Shown piece after piece: positions 53,817 through 62,163 of a stretch of 64,000 bases of DNA. The stretch's first letter is position 1. Each line of letters starts with the position of its first letter. A model generated the notes under the pieces. That model searched no databases, was not told where the DNA came from, and worked only from the letters and a program-made list of their open reading frames with translations. A program made the translations under genes and the position numbers. Source of the DNA: Jatrophihabitans telluris (GTDB lineage Bacteria; Actinomycetota; Actinomycetes; Mycobacteriales; Jatrophihabitantaceae). Location: positions 3,472,001-3,536,000 of the forward strand of contig NZ_CP097332.1 in the NCBI RefSeq assembly GCF_023516435.1, read 5' to 3'.

Positions 53817-53935
53817 CTGGCCGCTGGGGGAACCTTCCCCGGTCGTTCTCGCACCCTGCGCACGGTGGCCCGGAGCCGTCTGACGGCCAGCCTGACGGGC
53901 TGTGGATGACTCGTTCGGGTTGTCGGGCTGATTCG

Positions 53936-53956
53936 TATAATCGAACGTATGAGCGA
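53936..53956 (+). promoter_or_regulatory. Leaderless promoter with degenerate LexA-like box
   Basis: Consensus TATAAT (53936-53941) is followed by 7 nt and the ATG at 53949. Overlapping it, TCGAACGTATGAGCGA (53941-53956) keeps the left half of an actinobacterial SOS box (TCGAACnnnnGTTCGA) but has lost part of the right half. Confidence 0.5.
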
Positions 53957-54378
53957 TAAGATAGTGCCGGAGGACGCCGGGTACGCCGGGCTCTCAGGGT
54001 ACGCAGCCGCGCTCGCTGCCCTCACCGACGCGGTTGACTCCGCGCTGTCGGTCGCTCACGCCCGTGCCTCGACGAGGTCTGCGCTGGCGTACCTACGCCA
54101 AGTGGAGGAACAGCTGCGCCGGCTGAGTCTCGTCCAGGCCCGCACGATCGGATTCCTGACCACGGCCGGGGCGGCGGCCGAACGCGGCTACCGGCGGGAA
54201 CCGCACCGCGGCGCAGCGTCGGCACGACGCGTTCGAGGAAGCCGGCAAACGACTCCTCGCTGCCGGGCGGCTCCCTGAATCCGGCGGCCTGCACACCACC
54301 GTCCTGGTCACCGTCGCCCTCACCGACCTCGAACAGCGCACCGGACACGCCACGACCGCCCACGGCGGCACCCTGACC
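53949..54378 (+). pseudogene. Decayed DUF222/HNH (13E12-type) gene
   Basis: The frame from ATG 53949 encodes a typical DUF222 N-terminus (LTDAVDSALSVAHAR, YLRQVEEQLRRLSLVQARTI, GFLTTAGAAAERGYR) up to about 54190. The text then stops matching, but in another frame from about 54193 the sequence resumes as GGNRTAAQRRHDAFEEAGKR, LLAAGRLPESGGLHTTVLV and TGHATTAHGGTL, which is normally found about 200 residues further into the same family. So an internal deletion with a frame change joined two distant parts, and the HNH nuclease end is gone. Full relatives are 13E12-repeat-type proteins, present in many copies in actinobacteria and often damage-inducible. The remnant abuts the aldo/keto reductase gene. 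Confidence 0.82.
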
Positions 54379-54432
54379 CCCGCCCTGGATCGACCCCCGC
54401 CAGGGCCCCGCTCGCAATCCCTACTGGCTGCC

Positions 54433-55440
54433 CTACCAGCGATCGTGAACGAGCGGGCGGATGCGTTCGTCGTACAAGGACCCGACCGCCCTCAGCGTCG
54501 TTTCCTGAAGCGGGGCAAGGGAATCCGTCGCGGCGTTGGCCTGTGCCTGACTGACGCTGCTCGCACCCGGAATGACCGTCGTAACGCCGGGCTGATCGAG
54601 AATCCAACGCAGCGCCAGCTGAATGGGACTCAGCCCCACGGAGTTAGCGATCGCGGAGAATGCCTTCGCCGCCTCGACACCCTCGTCGTAGGGGACTCCC
54701 GCGAAGGTCTCCCCTACATCGAAGGCTTCACCGTGCCGGTTGTAGTTGCGGTGATCGCCGGCGGCGAACGTGGTGTCGTGGTCGAACCTGCCCGATAACA
54801 AGCCGGAGGCGAGCGGGACCCGAGCGATGACGGCGACGCCCGCCGAGGCGGCGGCGGGCAGCACCTCGTCCAGCGGCTTCTGGCGGAACGCATTCAGAAT
54901 GATCTGCACGCTCGCGACACGGGGGCGGGCGATCGCGGTCAGTGCCTGCTCGCAGGTTTCCACGCTCACGCCGTAAGCCCGCATGCGGCCCTCGGCCACC
55001 ATCGTGTCCAACGCATCGAACACGGCGTCGGAGGCGAAGACTTCGTCCGGGGGGCAGTGCAGTTGCACCAGGTCCAGCGTGTCCACACCGAGGTTCGCCC
55101 TCGAGCGATCGTTCCACGCCCGGAAGTTGTCCAGCACGTAGTTGGACTCGAGTTGCTCGGCCCGACGTCCCATCTTCGTGAAGACCGCGATCCGGTCGGC
55201 CTCGGGACGCTCGCGCGAGCGGTCGGCCAGGTAGCGGCCGATGGTCTGCTCACTGCGCCCGTCGCCATAGACGTCCGCGGTGTCGAAGACCCGTACCCCC
55301 GCCTCGTCGGCGGCGCGCAGGATCGCGGTCGAATCCGCATCCGTCACCGCGCCCCAGTCGGCGCCGAGCTGCCAGGTGCCGAGCCCGACCGCCGACACCG
55401 GGAACGGGCAACGGGTCGCGCTTCGAAGTTCCATGCTCAC
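54433..55440 (-). CDS. Aldo/keto reductase
   Basis: A 335-residue NADPH-dependent TIM-barrel oxidoreductase. The N-terminal VSAVGLGTWQLGADWG, the catalytic Asp and Tyr in FDTADVYGDGRSEQTIGR, LDLVQLHCPP, and the C-terminal cofactor-binding VIPGASSVSQAQAN are all present; the catalytic Lys lies in VFTKMGRR. It belongs to the AKR subgroup with the GDGRSE motif, broad carbonyl substrates. The GTG start at 55440 overlaps the serS stop by 4 bp, so it is translated from the serS message; that coupling to a housekeeping gene suggests constant low-level expression. Confidence 0.92.
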   Translation of the reverse strand: MSMELRSATRCPFPVSAVGLGTWQLGADWGAVTDADSTAILRAADEAGVRVFDTADVYGDGRSEQTIGRYLADRSRERPEADRIAVFTKMGRRAEQLESNYVLDNFRAWNDRSRANLGVDTLDLVQLHCPPDEVFASDAVFDALDTMVAEGRMRAYGVSVETCEQALTAIARPRVASVQIILNAFRQKPLDEVLPAAASAGVAVIARVPLASGLLSGRFDHDTTFAAGDHRNYNRHGEAFDVGETFAGVPYDEGVEAAKAFSAIANSVGLSPIQLALRWILDQPGVTTVIPGASSVSQAQANAATDSLAPLQETTLRAVGSLYDERIRPLVHDRW

Positions 55441-56699
55441 AGGACTGCTCTCCCACCGAGATAGGGCCGCAACACCGCGGGAACCGTGACGCTGCCGTCG
55501 GCCTGCTGGTTGTTCTCGACCAGCGCGCCCAGCAGCCGGGGCGTCGCGACCGCGGTGTTGTTGAGGGTGTAGGCGAAATGGATCGCGCCGTCGGTGTCCT
55601 TGTAGCGGATCCCGGCCCGCCGCGCCTGCCAGTCACCCAGTGAGGAGCACGAGTGGGTTTCCCGGTAGGTCTGCAGCGACGGGAACCAGGTGTTGATGTC
55701 GTTCATCCGGTACTTGCCCAGCCCCATGTCGCCGGTGCAGCACTCGACCACCTGGTGCGGCAGTTCGAAGGACTGCAGGATCTGCTCGGACGTCGAGAGC
55801 AGCGCCTCGTGCCAGCGGTCGGATTCGGCACGATCGGCCTGGCAGATGATGAACTGCTCGACCTTCTCGAACTGATGCACGCGCAGCAATCCGCGGACGT
55901 CACGGCCGGCACTGCCGACCTCGCGCCGGAAGCACGTGGACAGTCCGGCGTAGCGCCGCGGAAGCTCACGAGCGTCGATGACCTCGTTGGAGTTCAGGCC
56001 GACCAGGGCGACCTCCGAGGTGCCGGCCAGGAAGAGCTCGTCCCGCTCGAGGTAGTAGATCTCCTCGGCGTGACCGGGGAGGAATCCCGTACCGACCAGG
56101 GCCTCACGCTGGGCCAGGACCGGCGTGCTGACGAGCTCGAAGTCCTTGCCGAGCAGGACGTCGATCGCGTACGAATGGATCGCCCGCTCCAGCAGTACGG
56201 CCTCGTTCTTGAGCGCGTAGGCGCGGTCGCCCGCGGTCTTGCGGGCTCGGTCGAACTCCGCCCAGTTCCGCTTGGTGAACAGGTCGACGTGGTCGATGGG
56301 TTCGAAGTCGAACTCTCGTGGGGCCCCCCACTGCCGGATGACCACATTGTCGGCCTCGCCGTCGCCGACCGGCGAGCCCTCCCAGGGCACATTCGGCGCA
56401 CGGAGCAGGTACTCGCGAAGCTCGGATCTACGTTCCTCCAGCTGGGCGCGGTTCTCCTTGAGCTCGTCGTCGTTGCGCTTGGCCTCGACGCGAAGCTGCT
56501 CGCGCTGCTCGGGGGTCGCGCCCTTGAACTTCTCTGCGACTTCCCGCCGTACCCGCTGGCCCTCGTCGACGGTGGTCTGCAGACGCCGCACCTCGTCCCC
56601 GACCCGGACGGTCTCGGCGACGTCGAATTCGACGCCCTTGAGCGCTGCCGCTCGAGCCACCGTCTCGGGATTGTCGCGGATGAACTTGATATCGAGCAT
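55437..56699 (-). CDS. serS: Seryl-tRNA synthetase
   Basis: A 420-residue class II synthetase charging tRNA-Ser (and tRNA-Sec where present). Residues about 1-105 form the N-terminal coiled-coil arm that grips the long variable arm (MLDIKFIRDNPETVARAAAL, then an Arg/Glu-rich helix pair). Class II motif 2 is STCFRREVGSAGRDVRGLLR, and motif 3 lies in AYTLNNTAVATPRLLGALVE. ATG 56699 is chosen because TAGGCT lies 7 nt upstream and the family N-terminus is MLDIK/MIDLK; a longer frame to 57269 is antisense to sbcD. It diverges from sbcD across about 105 bp. Confidence 0.96.
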   Translation of the reverse strand: MLDIKFIRDNPETVARAAALKGVEFDVAETVRVGDEVRRLQTTVDEGQRVRREVAEKFKGATPEQREQLRVEAKRNDDELKENRAQLEERRSELREYLLRAPNVPWEGSPVGDGEADNVVIRQWGAPREFDFEPIDHVDLFTKRNWAEFDRARKTAGDRAYALKNEAVLLERAIHSYAIDVLLGKDFELVSTPVLAQREALVGTGFLPGHAEEIYYLERDELFLAGTSEVALVGLNSNEVIDARELPRRYAGLSTCFRREVGSAGRDVRGLLRVHQFEKVEQFIICQADRAESDRWHEALLSTSEQILQSFELPHQVVECCTGDMGLGKYRMNDINTWFPSLQTYRETHSCSSLGDWQARRAGIRYKDTDGAIHFAYTLNNTAVATPRLLGALVENNQQADGSVTVPAVLRPYLGGRAVL

Positions 56700-56807
56700 G
56701 TCTGTGAGCCTAGTGGAGCGAGCTGCGCCCCACCTCGGCAGCAGTCCGGGCCCCAACGGGTGGCGTTGGACGTTTTTGTCGGTGGTCGCTTGTAGCTTTT
56801 CGGCATG
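56697..56807. promoter_or_regulatory. Divergent leaderless promoters (serS and sbcD)
   Basis: Minus strand: TAGGCT (56712-56707), 7 nt, then ATG 56699 of serS. Plus strand: TAGCTT (56793-56798), 6 nt, then ATG 56805 of sbcD. Neither has a ribosome site or a convincing -35. Confidence 0.6.
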
Positions 56808-57983
56808 CGGTTCCTGCACACCTCTGACTGGCATCTGGGGCGGACGTTGCACAACGTCGACCTCATCGACGCTCAGCGGTCCGTGCTGGGCCAGATCGTG
56901 CAGCTCGTGCGCGACCCCCCGGACGGAATCGACATCGATGCCGTCCTGATCGCCGGCGACATCTACGACCGCGCGGTGCCACCGGTCGAGGCGGTCGCCC
57001 TGTTCAGTGAGATCTTGACCCAGCTCACCCGGTACACGACGGTCATCGTGACCTCCGGCAACCACGATTCGGCCATCCGGCTCGGCTTCGGATCGGGCCT
57101 GTTCACCGATCGGCTGCACGTGCATTCGTCGTTGGCCGACATCGGCCGGCCCGTCCTCATCGGCGACGCCGCGGTGTACCCGCTTCCCTACCTCGATCCG
57201 GACGCCGCGCGTATCGCCCTGGCCGACCGCTCGGCCGACGGCCCGGGCGAGCCGCTGGCGCGTTCGCACGAGGCGATCATGTCGGCCGCTCTGGGGCGCG
57301 TGCGGCAGGATCTCGCCACTCGCCCCGCCGGCACGCGGTCAGTCGTCATGGCCCATGCGTTCGTGATGGGTGGTGCCGTCAGCGACAGCGAGCGATCCAT
57401 CGTGGTCGGCGGGGTCGAACACGTACCCGCCGAATTGTTCGCCGGCCTGGACTACATCGCCCTCGGGCATCTGCACGGCGCCCAGCAGCCTGCCTCGGCC
57501 ACCGCGACCGTCCTGCGCTACAGCGGCTCACCACTGCGCTATTCCTTCTCCGAGCGAGGCCACCGCAAGGGCGTCACGCTCGTCGATCTACCACCCGGCC
57601 AGGGGGCCCGCGTCACCTCGCTCGACCTACGCCAGCCTCGCGAGATGGCCGAGCTTCGCGGTCCGCTCGAAGACCTGATCGCCTCGGCGAGTTTCGCCGG
57701 TTACGAACAGAGCTGGGTCAAGGTGACCGTCACCGACCGCGCCCGCCCGGAACGCCTGTTCGACCGGCTCCAGTCCCGATTCCCGCACGTACTCCAGGTG
57801 CTGCACGAACCGGCTGGTGCGGCGGGCACGGCACGCACCGGTCGCGCCACCGCCACCAGCGTTCGCGAGCTGGGCAGCGACTTCGTGTCCTATGTCAGCC
57901 GTGCCCCCGCGGACTCCACCGAGCTGGATCTGTTCGAACAGGCCTACGAGCGGGCGGCCCTCGGCTTGGGTCGGTCGGCGTGA
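56805..57983 (+). CDS. sbcD: Nuclease SbcCD subunit D (exonuclease)
   Basis: A 392-residue Mre11-type metallophosphoesterase, the nuclease partner of SbcC in processing DNA hairpins and double-strand ends. Metal ligands lie in HTSDWHLGRT (Asp8, His10), LIAGDIYDRAVPP (Asp52), TSGNHDSAI (Asn86, His87) and later GHLHGAQQP. The C-terminal part contains the capping domain (about 270-380). Overlaps sbcC by 4 bp (GTGA), guaranteeing coupled synthesis of the two subunits. Confidence 0.95.
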   Translation: MRFLHTSDWHLGRTLHNVDLIDAQRSVLGQIVQLVRDPPDGIDIDAVLIAGDIYDRAVPPVEAVALFSEILTQLTRYTTVIVTSGNHDSAIRLGFGSGLFTDRLHVHSSLADIGRPVLIGDAAVYPLPYLDPDAARIALADRSADGPGEPLARSHEAIMSAALGRVRQDLATRPAGTRSVVMAHAFVMGGAVSDSERSIVVGGVEHVPAELFAGLDYIALGHLHGAQQPASATATVLRYSGSPLRYSFSERGHRKGVTLVDLPPGQGARVTSLDLRQPREMAELRGPLEDLIASASFAGYEQSWVKVTVTDRARPERLFDRLQSRFPHVLQVLHEPAGAAGTARTGRATATSVRELGSDFVSYVSRAPADSTELDLFEQAYERAALGLGRSA

Positions 57984-60976
57984 GGCTGCACCGGCTCCGG
58001 CTGCGCGCCATCGGCCCCTTCGCCGACGACGTCGAACTGGACTTCACCGAGCTCGGGCAACGGGGGTTGTTCCTGCTCGAAGGCCCTACCGGCTCGGGCA
58101 AGTCGACGATCATCGATGCGATCAGCTTCGCCCTGTACGGACGAGTGGCGCAGGCCTCGGCCAGCGCGGAGCGGCTGCATTCCCACCACGCGGCCCCCGG
58201 GGTCGAGCCGATGGTCGAGCTCACCTTCGAAACCGGTAACGGCGTCTATCGCATCAGACGAACCCCCAGTTACGAGCGGCCCAAGCGCGACGGATCGGGA
58301 ACTCGCAAGATCAACGCGACGGTCAAGATCTTCAAGAGCACCTCGCCGGACCACATCGACCGGGCCGAGCCGCTGTCCACCCGGATGGCCGAGGCCGACG
58401 ACGAGGTGCTGCTGGCCGTCGGGCTCAATCACGAACAGTTCGTGCAGACGATGGTGTTGCCGCAGGGCGAGTTCGCCAAGTTCCTGCAATCTCGCACCGA
58501 GGACAAGAAGGCTTTACTGCAAAGGCTTTTCGGCACTGAACTCATCGCCGCGACGCAGCAGGAACTGCTGGCCGCCCGTCAGCAGGCCGAGCTGCAACGA
58601 GCCGGAGGGCGGGTGGCGGTGGAACGGGCAGCCAGCTCCTTCGCCGGGTCGGTGGGCATGGACGAAGCCGCCTGCACGGCCCTCGACGAAGCGGTTCAGG
58701 CAGGCGATGCCGAGGTGATCATCGCCCTGGTCGCCTCCACCAAGGCCAGCGTGGAACAGGCTGAAGCCGTCCGGCACAGCGAGCAGCAAGCGGCCGTCAC
58801 CTGGCGCTGCGCGGCGCTGGAGGAGCTGACGGCGGCTCGCGATCTCGCCGGTCGCCGCGCTCGCCGCGCGCAGCTGCGAGCCCGCATGGACGAGCTGGAA
58901 TCCGGCGCCGAGGCCACTCAGGCGGCCGAGCATGAGCTCGAGGCGGCAGAAAACGCTGTGCTGGTCGCCCCGTCGGCCGAGGCGCTGGCCGATGCAGTGG
59001 CCGCGCTGGCGGCCGCCCGGACCGCAGACGACGACGCGCGGGCCGGGTTGGCCGCCCCGCTGCGTCGCGCCGACTCGACCGAACTGACCACTGCGGCCGC
59101 CGAGGTACGCGAGCGGATCGGCGCACTCGCTGACGACATCCTCCGCGAGCAGCACCACGACGCGCTGGCCGGTCAGCTGGCCGCGGCGAACGCACGGGCG
59201 GCCGAGCTGGACTCGGTCCTTACCCGCGCGGCATCCACGCTCGCCGAGCTGCCGGGCCGGCTCGCCGAGCACCGCGATCAGCGGGACCGGTCCGTCGCCG
59301 CCCAGGCCGAGGGGACGCGCTTGGCGGCTGAGCTGTCCCGCGCCCGGACGCGGTATTCCGCAGCGATGCAGGCTCGGGCCGCGGCCGATCGCGCTGCCTT
59401 CGACGAGCAGATCACCCAGACGACCCTCACCGCACTGCTGGACCAGGAGTCTCGCCTGACGGCCCTGCGCAGCACTCGAATGGCGAGCATCGCCGGTGAG
59501 CTGGGTCTGGCGTTGCAGCACGGTCACGAATGTGCGGTGTGCGGCTCGGTCGAGCATCCCCGTCCGGCCCGGCCACGCGCCGATCACGTGAGCGAACAGG
59601 TCCTGTCCTCGGCCGAGGACGAGCTCGGGCGGCTGCGCACCGCGGCCGAGAAAGCGCAAGGCGAGTTGCACCGTCAACAGACCGAACTGGCCGCGCTGCG
59701 AACCGCGGCCGACCAGCTCTCCCCGGAGCAAGCACAGGCCAAAGTCAGCGAACTTGAGCAGACCCTGTCACAGGTCCGCACTGTGGCCGAACGGCTCGGC
59801 GAGGCCGAAGGTGCGATAGCCGAGACCCAGGAAACTGTTGATGAACTCACGGAGCGGCTGCGTCAGGCCGAGGTGGAACGAGCCACCCTCGCCGAACGCA
59901 CGGAGTCCTGGACCGCTCGGATGAGCGAGGACGCCGAGCGACTGGCTGTCGCCAGGGCTGGATTCGACACGGTGACCGAACGCCGGGACGAACTGATGGC
60001 GACCGCCGCCAGGCTCGGCCACGCCGCGGAGGCGGCGGCAGCCCTCGCCGAGGTGGTCAGGCAGGCAGCGGTCGCGGGACAACGGTTCGCAGCGGTTCTC
60101 GGAGAATCGGGTTTCGCCGACGAAGCCTCCTGGGCCGCGGCGACGCGCAGCCGGCAGGCGCGGGCCGCGCTGCGCGAGCACATCGCCCAGCACCGGCAGT
60201 CGGTGGCCGCGGTACTCACCCAGTTGTCCGAACCCGAGCTCAACGATCCACGGCTGGACGCCGACGCTGCCGACCTCGCCCCGCTTGAAGCCACCCTCGC
60301 GGCCGCGGAATCCGCGGTGCAGGCCGCCGAGCAGGCACTCGGGTCGGCGCGGTCGCTGAGCACGACCACGACACGCCAGGCCACGATCCTGACCCGGGCG
60401 ATCGCCGACAACGCCGGGGTGCTGGCCGCCACGAGCGCCGCGATCCGCCTCGGCCAACTCGTGGCCGGCAACGGTGACAACCAGCTGAAGATGGAGCTGA
60501 CCACCTACGTGCTGATCCGTCGCTTCGCCGAGGTTCTTGACGCGGCCAACGCGCAGCTGCGGCACATCGCCGGCGGCCGCTACACCCTGGAACACACCGA
60601 CGCCAGGAGCGGTAACACCCGCTCGGGCCTCGGGCTGCGCGTGCTCGACATCCACACCGGCCAGGCCCGGGATCCCGCCACGCTTTCGGGAGGCGAGACG
60701 TTCTACGTGTCACTGGCCCTCGCGCTCGGGCTGGCCGACGTGGTGCGGTCTGAAGCGGGCGGCGTCGATCTGGGGACACTGTTCGTCGACGAAGGGTTCG
60801 GCAGCCTCGACGCCGATGCCCTCGATGAGGTCCTGGGCGTGCTCGACACACTCAGGTCGGGCGGACGCGCGGTCGGCGTGGTCAGCCACGTGAGCGAGAT
60901 GAAGGCACGCATCGCCGACCGGATCGAGGTCCGCGTGTCGACCGGCGGCAGATCCCGGCTGCGCGTCGTCGCCTGA
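57980..60976 (+). CDS. sbcC: Nuclease SbcCD subunit C (Rad50-like ATPase)
   Basis: A 998-residue SMC-like ATPase. The N-terminal lobe has Walker A EGPTGSGKST at about 34-43 and a Q-loop-like LPQGEFAKFLQ. Two long Ala/Glu/Arg-rich coiled-coil arms flank the zinc hook, CAVC at 518-521 (HGHECAVCGSVEHP), almost exactly the centre. The C-terminal lobe has the ABC signature LSGGETFYVSLALALGL and Walker B LFVDEGFGSLD. With SbcD it opens hairpins and trims ends during repair. The 4-bp overlap with sbcD and complete motifs indicate a working complex. Confidence 0.95.
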   Translation: MRLHRLRLRAIGPFADDVELDFTELGQRGLFLLEGPTGSGKSTIIDAISFALYGRVAQASASAERLHSHHAAPGVEPMVELTFETGNGVYRIRRTPSYERPKRDGSGTRKINATVKIFKSTSPDHIDRAEPLSTRMAEADDEVLLAVGLNHEQFVQTMVLPQGEFAKFLQSRTEDKKALLQRLFGTELIAATQQELLAARQQAELQRAGGRVAVERAASSFAGSVGMDEAACTALDEAVQAGDAEVIIALVASTKASVEQAEAVRHSEQQAAVTWRCAALEELTAARDLAGRRARRAQLRARMDELESGAEATQAAEHELEAAENAVLVAPSAEALADAVAALAAARTADDDARAGLAAPLRRADSTELTTAAAEVRERIGALADDILREQHHDALAGQLAAANARAAELDSVLTRAASTLAELPGRLAEHRDQRDRSVAAQAEGTRLAAELSRARTRYSAAMQARAAADRAAFDEQITQTTLTALLDQESRLTALRSTRMASIAGELGLALQHGHECAVCGSVEHPRPARPRADHVSEQVLSSAEDELGRLRTAAEKAQGELHRQQTELAALRTAADQLSPEQAQAKVSELEQTLSQVRTVAERLGEAEGAIAETQETVDELTERLRQAEVERATLAERTESWTARMSEDAERLAVARAGFDTVTERRDELMATAARLGHAAEAAAALAEVVRQAAVAGQRFAAVLGESGFADEASWAAATRSRQARAALREHIAQHRQSVAAVLTQLSEPELNDPRLDADAADLAPLEATLAAAESAVQAAEQALGSARSLSTTTTRQATILTRAIADNAGVLAATSAAIRLGQLVAGNGDNQLKMELTTYVLIRRFAEVLDAANAQLRHIAGGRYTLEHTDARSGNTRSGLGLRVLDIHTGQARDPATLSGGETFYVSLALALGLADVVRSEAGGVDLGTLFVDEGFGSLDADALDEVLGVLDTLRSGGRAVGVVSHVSEMKARIADRIEVRVSTGGRSRLRVVA

Positions 60977-61161
60977 GCGCCTGTCGGTCCCTCAGGGAAC
61001 CGGGAAGTCTATGAGCCGCCTTCGGGTCGTCCTAACGGAACGTGTGAGGCTCCTGAACAGGCTCTTTGGGAAACTGCGGCCTGGCCAAAGGTTCTCGAAA
61101 GGTTCGGACCCGAGTCTCAGTGGTGTCGGCGAGGTCCGACCGCCGAGCCCAAGGAGAACCG

Positions 61162-62145
61162 ATGAGCCAGCTAGTCAACCCCTCGCCCGTCACCGACACC
61201 GCCGCCGACGAGACCGACACCGCGACGGCCACCTACCCGGCCGTCCGGGACGCATCTCCGGGTCCACGGGTGCTCGGCCACCAGCTCCCCGAGCGGGAGA
61301 TCTGGCTCAGCGCCCGTGGCGAGGCGGCCGCTCCGGTCGTCGACGTCGTGATCCCCGTCTTCAACGAAGTTCACACCATCGCCGCCAGTGTCAGCCGTCT
61401 CCACAGCTACCTGCAGACCATGCTGCCTGCCAGTTTCCGGATCACGATCGCCGACAACGCCAGCACCGACGGCACATGGACGATGGTGCGCTACCTCAAC
61501 CGCGATCTTGAGCACGTCGCCGGGGTGCGGCTGACCGAACGGGGCCGAGGCCACGCCCTGCATCGCGTCTGGGGAGTCAGCCAGGCCCGGGTGCTGTCCT
61601 ACATGGACGTGGAGCTGTCGACGGACCTCGGCGCTGTGCTCCCGCTGCTGGCTCCGCTGCTGTCCGGACACAGCGATCTGGCCATCGGTAGCCGGCTCGC
61701 CCGCGGCGCACGGGTCGTCCGCGGGCGCAAGCGCGAGCTGATCTCGCGTGTTTACAACCGGGTAGTGCGCGCGAGCCTGCGAGCCGGTTTCAGCGACGCG
61801 CAATGCGGCTTCAAGGCGATCACCGCCGACGCCGCCCACCTGCTCCTACCGCATGTCCGGGACACCAGCCACTTCTTCGACACCGAACTGCTGCTCATCG
61901 CCGAACGGGCCGGCCTGCGCATCTACGAGGTACCGGTCGACTGGATCGAGAACCCGGACAGCCACGCCGACCTGGTCGACACCGCGGTCACGGATCTGCG
62001 CGGGCTGTGGCGAATGAGGGGCACCCTTCGCTCCGGTGCGATCCCGTTGGCCGAGATCGGCGCCCGGCTCAACGGCGGCCGCATCGACGTCGCCGCCACG
62101 GGCGCACCCACTGGCCCCGCCCAGACCACCATCCAGTCGATCTGA
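61162..62145 (+). CDS. Family 2 glycosyltransferase (YkcC-like)
   Basis: A 327-residue GT-A transferase likely transferring a sugar to a polyprenyl phosphate. After a 55-residue N-terminal extension the catalytic part begins VVDVVIPVFNEVHTIAASVS, with ITIADNASTDGTW and the acceptor-site VLSYMDVELSTDL (a DxD-like Asp). The segment LAIGSRLARGARVVRGRKRE and QCGFKAITADAAHLLL are typical of dolichol-phosphate sugar synthases. No membrane segments. AAGGAG lies 8 nt before the ATG. It is 18 nt upstream of a GT39-type membrane transferase, the same pairing as ykcC-ykcB in Bacillus (recalled). Confidence 0.88.
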   Translation: MSQLVNPSPVTDTAADETDTATATYPAVRDASPGPRVLGHQLPEREIWLSARGEAAAPVVDVVIPVFNEVHTIAASVSRLHSYLQTMLPASFRITIADNASTDGTWTMVRYLNRDLEHVAGVRLTERGRGHALHRVWGVSQARVLSYMDVELSTDLGAVLPLLAPLLSGHSDLAIGSRLARGARVVRGRKRELISRVYNRVVRASLRAGFSDAQCGFKAITADAAHLLLPHVRDTSHFFDTELLLIAERAGLRIYEVPVDWIENPDSHADLVDTAVTDLRGLWRMRGTLRSGAIPLAEIGARLNGGRIDVAATGAPTGPAQTTIQSI

Positions 62146-62163
62146 CCCACAGGAGAGTTCGCA

